Shown here: piece after piece, positions 35,541 through 43,088 of the stretch
Numbering within the stretch: the first letter of the stretch is position 1
How the letters are laid out: each line of letters opens with the position of its first letter
Translations under genes and position numbers: made by a program
Notes under the pieces: model-generated
The model's database searches: none
Told to the model about the DNA's origin: nothing
What the model saw: the letters and a program-made list of their open reading frames with translations, nothing else
Assembly (NCBI GenBank): GCA_013203145.1
Contig: JABMOV010000121.1
Location: forward strand, 1-57,330
Length of the DNA stretch: 57,330 nucleotides
Origin: Fidelibacterota bacterium
GTDB taxonomy: Bacteria; Fidelibacterota; Marinisomatia; Marinisomatales; JABMOV01
Reading direction: 5' to 3'

Positions 35541-36329
35541 TTGGATTTTCAAAAACAGCCACATTATTTAGGGATTGATCTAGGTTCATCCTATACCAAA
35601 TTCGCAGTCATCAATGATGACGGAGACGTAGTCAACTCCCAGGTATTACCCACATTCGGTCGTCGTCGTGAACGATTTAATATGGCAGTTGATTTAATGC
35701 ACAAAAATTATTCTATTCAAAAAACCTGTACAAGCGGATATGGTCGCAATAGTCAAAAATCTGACATCCAAAAAACTGAAATTATTTGTGCATCCGTTGG
35801 TGTATCTCAATCGAATCCTGTCCATAAATGTATTATCGATATTGGTGGTGAGGATATTAAAGTAATTGAAAGTGGTTCACAGGGTGAGGTAATTCATTTT
35901 CACATGAATGATAAATGTTCTGCGGGAACAGGTGCATTTATTACAGAGATTGCAGAAAAGGCAGAATTGGAAATCGGTGAAATGAGTGATTTAGCCCAGG
36001 CATCCAATGCTAACCGAACAATTAATAGTTTTTGCACAGTATTTGCTAAAACGGAAATTCTTGGTTGGATTTTTGATGGTGTTCCCATAGAAGATATTGC
36101 CATGGGTATATATTTATCCATTACAGATCGTGTCTGCAAGTTACCCATTCCCCATGGATTGCCGATATTTTTGTGCGGGGGAGTAATAACGCACCATCCT
36201 TTTCTTAAACAGTTAATAGAATCAAAATTGGGAGTTGAGGCACAGGTTGCGTCACATCCATTATATGCTGTAGCATTAGGTGCCGCCTTGTTGGCACGAA
36301 AAAGTGATTCTCAGGAATCACGAAAGTGA
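35541..36329 (+). CDS. ASKHA-fold activator (HgdC/BcrD-like ATPase)
   Basis: 262 aa from TTG 35541; no ATG lies near the right N-terminus. LGIDLGSSYTKFAVINDDG is phosphate 1, CIIDIGGEDIKVIE is phosphate 2, NDKCSAGTGAFITEIAEKA and SFCTVFAKTEILGW give the two cluster cysteines, and FLCGGVITHHPFL is the adenosine motif. Its length is that of homodimeric HgdC-type activators, not of BcrA. One activator and one HgdB-like protein in the same module make it the likely dedicated electron donor of the protein at 33347. Confidence 0.85.
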   Translation: MDFQKQPHYLGIDLGSSYTKFAVINDDGDVVNSQVLPTFGRRRERFNMAVDLMHKNYSIQKTCTSGYGRNSQKSDIQKTEIICASVGVSQSNPVHKCIIDIGGEDIKVIESGSQGEVIHFHMNDKCSAGTGAFITEIAEKAELEIGEMSDLAQASNANRTINSFCTVFAKTEILGWIFDGVPIEDIAMGIYLSITDRVCKLPIPHGLPIFLCGGVITHHPFLKQLIESKLGVEAQVASHPLYAVALGAALLARKSDSQESRK

Positions 36330-36339
36330 GCTTGCGAAT

Positions 36340-37407
36340 ATGAATCAATATTTGGCCTACACAATGACCGCAGTTGATCAACCATTCGAACGGGTCAACT
36401 TACCTGAACAAGAAATCCGCAGTGACGAAGCATTAGTCGAAGTTGCTGGTTGCGGGGTATGTCATACAGATCTAAGCTTTTGGCATCATGGCGTTCCCAC
36501 GCGGCACAAATTACCGTTGGTACTTGGTCATGAAATCAGTGGAACTGTCATTAAAGGTCCACAAGAACTTCATGGTAAGGCGGTCATCGTGCCTGCAGTA
36601 TTACCATGCGGGGAATGTGAATTGTGTCAAAATGATCACAGCAATATTTGTCAAAATCAAAAAATGCCCGGCAACGATTTTAATGGTGGATTCGCTAGTC
36701 ATGTTGTCGTTCCAGCTCGGTTCTTGATTCCAGTACCAGACAATGTATTAAAAAATCATTCTCTATCGGAGCTATCCGTCATTGCAGACGCCATTTCAAC
36801 ACCTTACCAGGTTATGGTGAAAAGCGGTCTTAAAGCTGGAGATTATGCAATAATCATTGGTGTTGGTGGCGTTGGTATCTATGCCGCACAACTTGCAAAA
36901 ATATTTGGCGGTAATGTACTTGCAATAGATATATCACAGGATCGCCTGGATCAACTATCGGAAATCGGGATATCATCTACATTGAATTCCAAAGGACTTA
37001 CCATTAAGGAAGTCAAACAACACGTAAAACAAAAATGTCGTGAATCAGGAGCATCACCAGTTGGTTGGAAAATTTATGAAATGTCTGGAACTAAAGCGGG
37101 GCAGGAATTAGCCTATGCCTTGTTAGGAATTGCAGGAACACTATCCATCGTGGGATTCACATTAGATAAACTTGAAATACGATTAAGCAATTTAATGGCT
37201 TTTGATGCCCAAGTTATTGGAACCTGGGGTTGCAAACCGGAACTCTATCTCGACGTATTGGAATTAATCGCCAACGGTGAACTGAAACTTAAACCATATA
37301 CTGAAATTCAACCCATGTCGACGATCAATGAAGTATTTCAGGATATGTTACATCACAAATTGTCGAAACGAACCGTTTTGGTTCCTGATTTCGATAAAAC
37401 AAATTAA
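36340..37407 (+). CDS. had: 6-hydroxycyclohex-1-ene-1-carbonyl-CoA dehydrogenase
   Basis: 355 aa from ATG 36340 (the open frame extends upstream but starts inside the previous gene). Medium-chain zinc alcohol dehydrogenase: catalytic Zn motif CGVCHTDLSFW (about 36) and LVLGHEISG (about 60), structural Zn cysteines CGECELCQNDHSNIC (about 89-103), NAD motif GVGGVGIYAAQLAKIFGG (about 174). It oxidises 6-hydroxycyclohex-1-enecarbonyl-CoA to the 6-oxo compound. The adjacent oah 14 bases downstream, and bcr upstream, decide the substrate. In Thauera had and oah are also neighbours. Confidence 0.9.
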   Translation: MNQYLAYTMTAVDQPFERVNLPEQEIRSDEALVEVAGCGVCHTDLSFWHHGVPTRHKLPLVLGHEISGTVIKGPQELHGKAVIVPAVLPCGECELCQNDHSNICQNQKMPGNDFNGGFASHVVVPARFLIPVPDNVLKNHSLSELSVIADAISTPYQVMVKSGLKAGDYAIIIGVGGVGIYAAQLAKIFGGNVLAIDISQDRLDQLSEIGISSTLNSKGLTIKEVKQHVKQKCRESGASPVGWKIYEMSGTKAGQELAYALLGIAGTLSIVGFTLDKLEIRLSNLMAFDAQVIGTWGCKPELYLDVLELIANGELKLKPYTEIQPMSTINEVFQDMLHHKLSKRTVLVPDFDKTN

Positions 37408-37420
37408 CAGGGGGAAAACC

Positions 37421-38506
37421 ATGTCAGAACATTTGGTGGACCATACATTAGTACCGATTGAATATAAAGAAATAATATTTGAGCGCCGTCCATGTCTGGA
37501 TAAGAATTGTCAGGCAGTTGATGGACTTTTCAATGCCTGGATTTTTATTAATAATCCAAAACAATACAATTCATATACAACGTCTGCTGTTAAAGAAATT
37601 ATCTTCGCGTTCCGTCAGGCATCCATGGATAGGCAGGTTGTTGCGGTCATTTTCACTGCAGTCGGCGAAAAAGCTTTTTGTACTGGAGGAAATACCAAAG
37701 AATACGCTGAATATTATTCCGGTCGTCCATTGGAATACAAACAATATATGCGCCTCTTTAACGATATGATCACTGCAATTTTGCATTGTGATAAACCAGT
37801 GATTTGTCGGGTAAATGGTATGCGTATTGCTGGTGGACAGGAAATCGGCATGGCTTGCGATTTTTCCGTTTCCAGTGACTTAGTAGTATTCGGTCAAGCT
37901 GGACCTCGCCACGGAAGTGCGCCCGATGGTGGCAGCACCGACTTCCTTCACCTTTTTGTTGGTATTGAACGTGCAATGCAAAGCGGCACACTCTGTGAAA
38001 TGTGGGGTGCCTATGAATCAGTGAACTTTGGACTAATTTCCCAAGCAGTACCTGTTTTGAATGTTGATGGTCAATTTATCAGAAATCCGCTGGTGGTTAC
38101 AAATCAATGGCTGGATGATACTGGTGCCATGGTCTACGGCAGTCGAAAATCCGGTGCTGATCTTGCTGCTGGAAAAGAATTATTTGCGCAAGGAACGATT
38201 GATTTAACACCATTGGATGATGCGGTAAACACAATGGCAACCAAGATGCTCTATCTCATGCCTGATTGCCTGAATAAGACGCTGAACAGTTTGCGCAAGA
38301 AAAAGTTGGAGCATTGGGATAAAAATCACCAATCAAATCGTGATTGGCTAGCATTAAATATGATGACCGAAGCCAAAGCAGGATTCAGAGCTTTTAATGA
38401 GGGACCTAAAGGTAACAGAGAAGTTGATTTTATCAAACTGCGGCAAATGTTGGCTGAAGGGCATCCTTGGGATGATGAATTGATCGAAGCGATCTTACCT
38501 AGGTAA
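37421..38506 (+). CDS. oah: 6-oxocyclohex-1-ene-1-carbonyl-CoA hydrolase (ring opening)
   Basis: 361 aa from ATG 37421 behind AGGGGG; the frame is open further upstream but that part overlaps had. It is a long crotonase: N-terminal extension with CLDKNCQAVDGLFNAWIFIN, the oxyanion region AVGEKAFCTGGNTKEYAEYYSG (about 84-105), RVNGMRIAGGQEIGMACD (about 131), and FGQAGPRHGSAPDGGSTDFL, then a helical C-terminus. Hydratase and hydrolase act in sequence to open the ring to 3-hydroxypimeloyl-CoA. The long form and the RHGSAPDGG motif distinguish it from ordinary enoyl-CoA hydratases; bamA-type primers target this gene. Confidence 0.92.
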   Translation: MSEHLVDHTLVPIEYKEIIFERRPCLDKNCQAVDGLFNAWIFINNPKQYNSYTTSAVKEIIFAFRQASMDRQVVAVIFTAVGEKAFCTGGNTKEYAEYYSGRPLEYKQYMRLFNDMITAILHCDKPVICRVNGMRIAGGQEIGMACDFSVSSDLVVFGQAGPRHGSAPDGGSTDFLHLFVGIERAMQSGTLCEMWGAYESVNFGLISQAVPVLNVDGQFIRNPLVVTNQWLDDTGAMVYGSRKSGADLAAGKELFAQGTIDLTPLDDAVNTMATKMLYLMPDCLNKTLNSLRKKKLEHWDKNHQSNRDWLALNMMTEAKAGFRAFNEGPKGNREVDFIKLRQMLAEGHPWDDELIEAILPR

Positions 38507-38545
38507 AATTGGATTATTTGAGTATGTTTAATCAGAAAAACAGGG

Positions 38546-38574
38546 CTTTGCGAAAGTTTCCAACTTCCGCAAAG
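38546..38574. repeat. REP-like hairpin, upstream of RAYT
   Basis: 29 bases, itself an inverted repeat (CTTTGCG arm, CGCAAAG arm). Its reverse complement matches 39215-39243 at 26 of 29 positions. Confidence 0.8.
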
Positions 38575-38594
38575 TTTATTTTGAGAATGAAATA

Positions 38595-39158
38595 ATGACT
38601 TATATTCAAGGACATTATTATCATATCTATAACAGGGGTTGCAATAAAGAGAAAATATTTTTCTGCGAAGACAATTACTATTATTTATTGAAAAAAATGA
38701 AAATGTCTTTTCAAGATTGTGGTGCCAACGTGATTGCATATTGTTTGATGCCGAACCATTATCATTTACTGGTACAGCAATTAACGGAAAAAGAACTTTC
38801 AAAATGGCTTCGTAAAATATTTGTTGGGTATTCTCAAGCTATAAATAAACAGCAAAACCGGAGCGGGACGCTATTTGAAAGTCGCCCAAAACATATTGAG
38901 ATTGATAAGGAAGAATATTTAAGCCACTTGATGTGGTATATTCATACCAATCCTGCTTCTGCCGGGATCGTAGCCAAACCTGAACAATGGAAATTTTCAA
39001 ATTATTTGGAATGTATTGGTAAAAGGAATGGCAAGCTCTTTGATAAAGATTTTATACATTTTAGATATGGCTCTTATTCTGAATATGAACATTTTATCAA
39101 TAATTATCAATGTAACCAATCGTTTGAAAAGGAAATTAGAGATTACCTTATTGATTAA
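38595..39158 (+). mobile_element. REP-associated tyrosine transposase (RAYT, Y1/IS200-like)
   Basis: 187 aa Y1 transposase. The HUH motif is MPNHYHLLVQ (His-Tyr-His, about residue 52-60), and the catalytic Tyr lies in KIFVGYSQAINKQ (about 78), followed by GTLFESRPKHIEI and LMWYIHTNPASAGI typical of RAYTs. It stands between oah and dch, in the middle of a compact operon, with near-identical inverted hairpins 20 bases before and 56 bases after it. RAYTs are domesticated single-strand transposases that spread REP hairpins. The frame is intact. Confidence 0.88.
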
Positions 39159-39214
39159 AAATGTTTATGAGCAATAAAGGAATAATAAATAGTTACAGAG
39201 TTCTCAATAATCAA

Positions 39215-39243
39215 CTTTGCGGAAGTTTTTAACTTTCGCAAAG
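39215..39243. repeat. REP-like hairpin, downstream of RAYT
   Basis: Inverted partner of 38546-38574. The arms are CTTTGCGGAAGTT and AACTTTCGCAAAG with a 3-base centre; changes are confined to the centre. Confidence 0.8.
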
Positions 39244-39382
39244 GGCAATAAAAAAAATATGAGAAAACATATTTAAAACGCAAATAATATGCAAAATTTA
39301 TGATAAATAGAAAAATGGTGAGTAAGCTTTTGAACGCTTTACATAAAGGAGAGGTTGGGCTTTGATGTATCCACCTACGCAG

Positions 39383-39411
39383 AAATCCACGAGCTTTGGC
39401 CGTGGGGATTT
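39383..39411. repeat. IS200/IS605-end-like hairpin ahead of dch
   Basis: AAATCCACGAGC, TTT, GGCCGTGGGGATTT: an imperfect hairpin of the CCACG/CGTGG kind typical of IS200/IS605 ends. No transposase of that element is attached; it is likely a scar or a distinct REP type. The rest of 39159-39450 shows no further structure apart from the REP partner. Confidence 0.45.
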
Positions 39412-39450
39412 CAATTGTTTTTTACATCTGAGTTAAATATCAGAATTCGT

Positions 39451-40221
39451 ATGAATAAAATAATCAAAGAAGAAAATTTTGATGGACAGGTAATTCGGAT
39501 TACGCTCAATGCGCCCAAAGCAAATATTCTGGATGCAGAAATGATGGAAGAATTACAGTCAGCTCTAGACAGTTTTAAAAGTCGACCTCAGATAAAACTT
39601 CTGCAATTTACAGGAACTGGGAATCATTTCAGTTTTGGGGCTAGTGTAGCGGAGCATACAAAAGAAAATGCTCCACAAATGTTATCACAGTTTCATCAGT
39701 TATTCTTTACATTGATGGATTTAGCGATTCCAACTGCAGCAATCGTTTCGGGGCAATGCCTGGGTGGTGGATCGGAATTAGCATTGATGTGCAATTTTCT
39801 ATTTTGTGATCAATCCGCATATTTGGGTCAACCTGAGATTCTGTTAGGCGTTTTTGCGCCACCGGCATCATTGATCCTACCCATGAAAATAGGACAAACC
39901 CGTGCGGATGAAATGTTATTATCAGGTAAAAGTATCAATGCTGAGACGGCAGATAAATTTGGTTTAGTTACGCATCTATATGAAAATAGTGAAGCCCTGA
40001 AATCGGGTGTGGATGCATGGGTAGAAAAAAACATTTTACCGAAAAGTGCATCGTCGTTACGATTTGCAGTGAAAGCAGGACGATATCAATTTAATTTAAC
40101 ATTACGTAAGCATCTCAATGCTTTGGCAACATTTTATACGACTGAATTAATGGCTTCCAAGGATGCCAATGAAGGTATTATGGCTTTTCTGGAAAAACGG
40201 CCACCAAAATGGGAATATTAG
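39451..40221 (+). CDS. dch: Cyclohexa-1,5-diene-1-carbonyl-CoA hydratase
   Basis: 256 aa from ATG 39451, giving the normal crotonase length; the frame is open 96 bases further upstream, but that would translate the hairpin scar. Motifs: VIRITLNAPKANILDAEM at the N-terminus, oxyanion GNHFSFGASVAEH (about 59), GQCLGGGSELALMCN (about 103), GQPEILLGVFAPPASLI (about 130). The NAPKANILDAEM and GVFAPPAS signatures match known dienoyl-CoA hydratases (Dch/BamR) rather than general enoyl hydratases. It adds water to the BcrABCD product. Its own promoter may lie in the region after the RAYT. Confidence 0.9.
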   Translation: MNKIIKEENFDGQVIRITLNAPKANILDAEMMEELQSALDSFKSRPQIKLLQFTGTGNHFSFGASVAEHTKENAPQMLSQFHQLFFTLMDLAIPTAAIVSGQCLGGGSELALMCNFLFCDQSAYLGQPEILLGVFAPPASLILPMKIGQTRADEMLLSGKSINAETADKFGLVTHLYENSEALKSGVDAWVEKNILPKSASSLRFAVKAGRYQFNLTLRKHLNALATFYTTELMASKDANEGIMAFLEKRPPKWEY

Positions 40222-40247
40222 CTTAAAAGGGAAATATCAAGAATCAA

Positions 40248-40997
40248 ATGAGTGGATTATTAAGAGGGAAAACAGCATTGGTAACGGGTGGCAGTACTGG
40301 AATTGGAACTGCCATTGTACAAGCATTCATAAGAGAAGATTCAAACGTTGTGTTTACACATTACCGCGATAAAACAGACGCAGACGCAATCGTTACAGAA
40401 TTGTCAAATGGTAAAGGGAATATTGAGACTTTCCAGGCAGACGTGGAAGATTTTGGTCGTGCCCAAGAAATTGTGGACAAAACAGTTGAGAATTTTGGAT
40501 CAATCGATATTCTGGTCAATAATGCCGGAGCAAATAACGACAAAGTGATCTGGAAAATGGATGAAGAAGTCTGGGACGAAATCATTGCAACAAACTTGAA
40601 AGGTGCTTTCAATTATATGCGTGCCGCAAGTCCAGTTTTTCGTGAAAAGAAAACCGGACGAATCATTACTATTTCATCCATCAATGCACTGCGAGGTAAA
40701 TTCGGTCAAGCTAACTATGCGGCTGCAAAAGCCGGAACTATTGGACTGTCAAAAAGTGTTGCCAAAGAATTGGGACGTTCCAACGTAACCGTAAATGTGG
40801 TTTGTCCAGGTCTTATTGCCACCAAGATGGTTCAAAGCATGCCGGAAGATTTCAAGCAACAGGCTATTGCCGAGATTGTATTAGGGCAGATCGGAACTCC
40901 AGAAGATGTAGCTGAATTGATAGTTTTCCTTGCCAGCGACAAGGCACGACACATTACCGGTGAAGTCATCAAAATTGATGGGGGACAATACATTTGA
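40248..40997 (+). CDS. Short-chain dehydrogenase, FabG-like (3-hydroxyacyl-CoA dehydrogenase candidate)
   Basis: 249 aa classical SDR. ALVTGGSTGIGTAIVQAF (cofactor), NNAGANNDK (about 86), SSINALRGKFGQANYAAAKAG with catalytic Ser, Tyr and Lys (about 139-158), and VNVVCPGLIATKMV. The end GEVIKIDGGQYI is typical for FabG/PhaB proteins. In this operon the best use is oxidation of 3-hydroxypimeloyl-CoA to the 3-oxo thioester, just before the thiolase that follows. It overlaps the thiolase gene by 4 bases. Confidence 0.84.
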   Translation: MSGLLRGKTALVTGGSTGIGTAIVQAFIREDSNVVFTHYRDKTDADAIVTELSNGKGNIETFQADVEDFGRAQEIVDKTVENFGSIDILVNNAGANNDKVIWKMDEEVWDEIIATNLKGAFNYMRAASPVFREKKTGRIITISSINALRGKFGQANYAAAKAGTIGLSKSVAKELGRSNVTVNVVCPGLIATKMVQSMPEDFKQQAIAEIVLGQIGTPEDVAELIVFLASDKARHITGEVIKIDGGQYI

Positions 40998-42163
40998 AAA
41001 CCCCAGGGATTGTTTGTGTCGGAGCGTTGCGATCGCCTATGGGAAGATTCGGTGGGTCTTTTAAAAAAACTTATGTTTATGACCTCGCCGCTCCCGTTAT
41101 TAGTCAATTATTGAAATCGGTCAATTTTACTGGCACTGAACTAGATGAAGTAATTATTGGTAATTGTCGCCAGGCCGGAAATGGCCCCAATCCTGCACGT
41201 ACAGCTTCCGTGAGAGGTGGAGTACCAACGGAAGTCCCTGTCACGACGATTAATATGGCTTGTCCATCAGGGATGAAGGCATTAGAACTGGCCGCCATGC
41301 GGCTTCAATTAGGTGATGCAAAGTATATCCTTGTTGGTGGCATGGAAAGTATGAGTACAATGCCATATCTGATGAAAGATGTGCGCTGGGATGGATTCAA
41401 ATTTGGTAACAAAGAATTATTGGATGGTTGGGCAGACAGCGTCGATCCATTGATCGGTCAAGGCATGGGGCAAACTGCAGAAAATCTTGTGGAAAAATAT
41501 CAAATATCCCGTACGGATCAAGATGAATATGCCGCGTCGTCGCAAGAAAAAGCCCATCATGCTTGGGAAGCAGGACATTTTACAAATGAGGTAGTACCCA
41601 TTGAAATTGACAAAACTATTATCGGAAAAGATGAAACGTTTAGATATCCTGTGAATCGTGAAAAACTTGCATCGTTAAGACCTGTTTTCAAAAAAGACGG
41701 AACTGTCACTGCCGCGAATGCCTGTGCCATGGCCGACGGTGCTTCCTTTATGTTGCTTACTACCGCCGATGTCGCTGCCACAGACGGTTTGCCAATTCTG
41801 GGTAAAATCAACGGATTTGCACAAGCAGCGGTTGATCCAGATTTAATGGGTGAAGGCCCGGCAGTCGTTATTCCGAAGCTAATTAAGGATCATCAACTTG
41901 ATCTTAATGACATAGATTTATTAGAAGTAAATGAAGCGTTTGCCATACAAATATTAGCCAATGAGAGTATAGTTGGTTGGGATCGCAGTCGTCTTAATAT
42001 CCATGGTGGTGCTATTGCATTAGGTCACCCTACCGGTTGTTCGGGTGTGAGAATTGTAACCACATTATTGCATGCTCTGAAAACCCATGATAAAAAACTA
42101 GGTGTCGCATCATTATGTGGAGCAGGTGGCGTCACAATGGCAACATTGATTCAAAGGAATTAA
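40994..42163 (+). CDS. Acyl-CoA thiolase (acetyl-CoA acetyltransferase family)
   Basis: 389 aa from TTG 40994, overlapping the SDR stop (TTGA). It has all thiolase landmarks: the nucleophile Cys in NMACPSGMKALELA (about 90), VGGMESMS (about 115), EVNEAFA (about 316), HGGAIALGHPTGCSGVRI (about 334, catalytic His), and the second active Cys in SLCGAGGVT (about 376). It would cleave 3-oxopimeloyl-CoA to glutaryl-CoA and acetyl-CoA. Compared with the other thiolase at 48028 it is fully conventional. Confidence 0.9.
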   Translation: MKTPGIVCVGALRSPMGRFGGSFKKTYVYDLAAPVISQLLKSVNFTGTELDEVIIGNCRQAGNGPNPARTASVRGGVPTEVPVTTINMACPSGMKALELAAMRLQLGDAKYILVGGMESMSTMPYLMKDVRWDGFKFGNKELLDGWADSVDPLIGQGMGQTAENLVEKYQISRTDQDEYAASSQEKAHHAWEAGHFTNEVVPIEIDKTIIGKDETFRYPVNREKLASLRPVFKKDGTVTAANACAMADGASFMLLTTADVAATDGLPILGKINGFAQAAVDPDLMGEGPAVVIPKLIKDHQLDLNDIDLLEVNEAFAIQILANESIVGWDRSRLNIHGGAIALGHPTGCSGVRIVTTLLHALKTHDKKLGVASLCGAGGVTMATLIQRN

Positions 42164-42215
42164 TGGAAATACAAAAAAATCATATTCCCGCTACGTTCTT
42201 AGAGATGAGACCCTA

Positions 42216-43088
42216 ATGGTTATCCAGCCTTTTGAATATTTAACACCCAAGACGCTTCCGGAAGCGTTGGCGTTGTTGGAGGAGAAGAAGGGTGCAGCGC
42301 ATCCGTTAGCAGGTGGAACGGATCTTTTGGTATTAATGAAACTGGGCAAAATGGAACCGAAGTTTTTAGTCTCTCTAAGAAATATTTCAGAACTGAACTC
42401 CATCAAATCAACAACCCAGCTTTGTACTATTGGAGCAGGCGTAACCGTTTCTGAAATCGCCGATTCTGGTCTTTGTGCTCACAATCCGGCTATGGCTGAT
42501 TTAGTACAACAAATGGCAACGCTACAAATCCGTAATCGCGCAACGATTGGTGGCAATTTGTGTACGGCTGCAGCATGTGCTGATTTCCCGCCCGTTCTTT
42601 TGGTCAACGATGCCACAATACATTTGGTCAGCAAAGAAGGATTCCGGGATGTGGAATTGAAACATTTTTTTACAGGGCCACGTCAGACGATAAAGAAAAC
42701 TAATGAATTACTCGTTTCAATCTCATTTAGAAAATCAAATATTGGAACCGCCTATATGAAATTCGGCATGCGAAAAGCAGGAAATATTCCCATTGTCGGA
42801 GTAGCCTGTTCAATGGATATCGAACAAGGTCGAATACGCGATTTAAAAGTGGCAGTCACCGCTGCATCTCCAACCCCAATGTTGATCGCCGAAGCAGCTC
42901 AAACAGCTTTATCTCAGAAACCTAACGATGCCACTTGGGAAGCAATTGCCAAGGTTGTGCCCGATTGTTTGGCACCTATTTCAGACTTACGTGGAAGCGT
43001 AGAGTACCGGTTGCATCTGGCACAAGTAGCCACACGCAGAGCTTTGCAAAAAGCATATGCCCGATACACAGGAGCATTCGATGCCTGA
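42216..43088 (+). CDS. FAD-binding (medium) subunit of a molybdenum hydroxylase
   Basis: 290 aa CoxM/XdhB-type subunit. PFEYLTPKTLPEAL at the N-terminus, FAD loop HPLAGGTDLLVLMK (about 28-41), IGAGVTVSEIA (about 71), and TLQIRNRATIGGNLCTAAACADFPPVLL (about 101), then the CO-DH flavoprotein C-terminal domain. 4-hydroxybenzoyl-CoA reductase beta subunits are about 320 aa and contain an extra [4Fe-4S] loop; this protein is shorter and I see no such loop. It overlaps the next gene by 8 bases and passes electrons to or from it. Confidence 0.88.
   Translation: MVIQPFEYLTPKTLPEALALLEEKKGAAHPLAGGTDLLVLMKLGKMEPKFLVSLRNISELNSIKSTTQLCTIGAGVTVSEIADSGLCAHNPAMADLVQQMATLQIRNRATIGGNLCTAAACADFPPVLLVNDATIHLVSKEGFRDVELKHFFTGPRQTIKKTNELLVSISFRKSNIGTAYMKFGMRKAGNIPIVGVACSMDIEQGRIRDLKVAVTAASPTPMLIAEAAQTALSQKPNDATWEAIAKVVPDCLAPISDLRGSVEYRLHLAQVATRRALQKAYARYTGAFDA

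Noticed and set aside
36280..36339. Upstream extension of had
   Set aside because: The extra 20 residues overlap the activator gene and are not part of the alcohol-dehydrogenase fold; ATG 36340 gives the family length.
38546..39243. CRISPR-like repeat pair
   Set aside because: Only two copies, inverted and flanking a RAYT; no spacer array.
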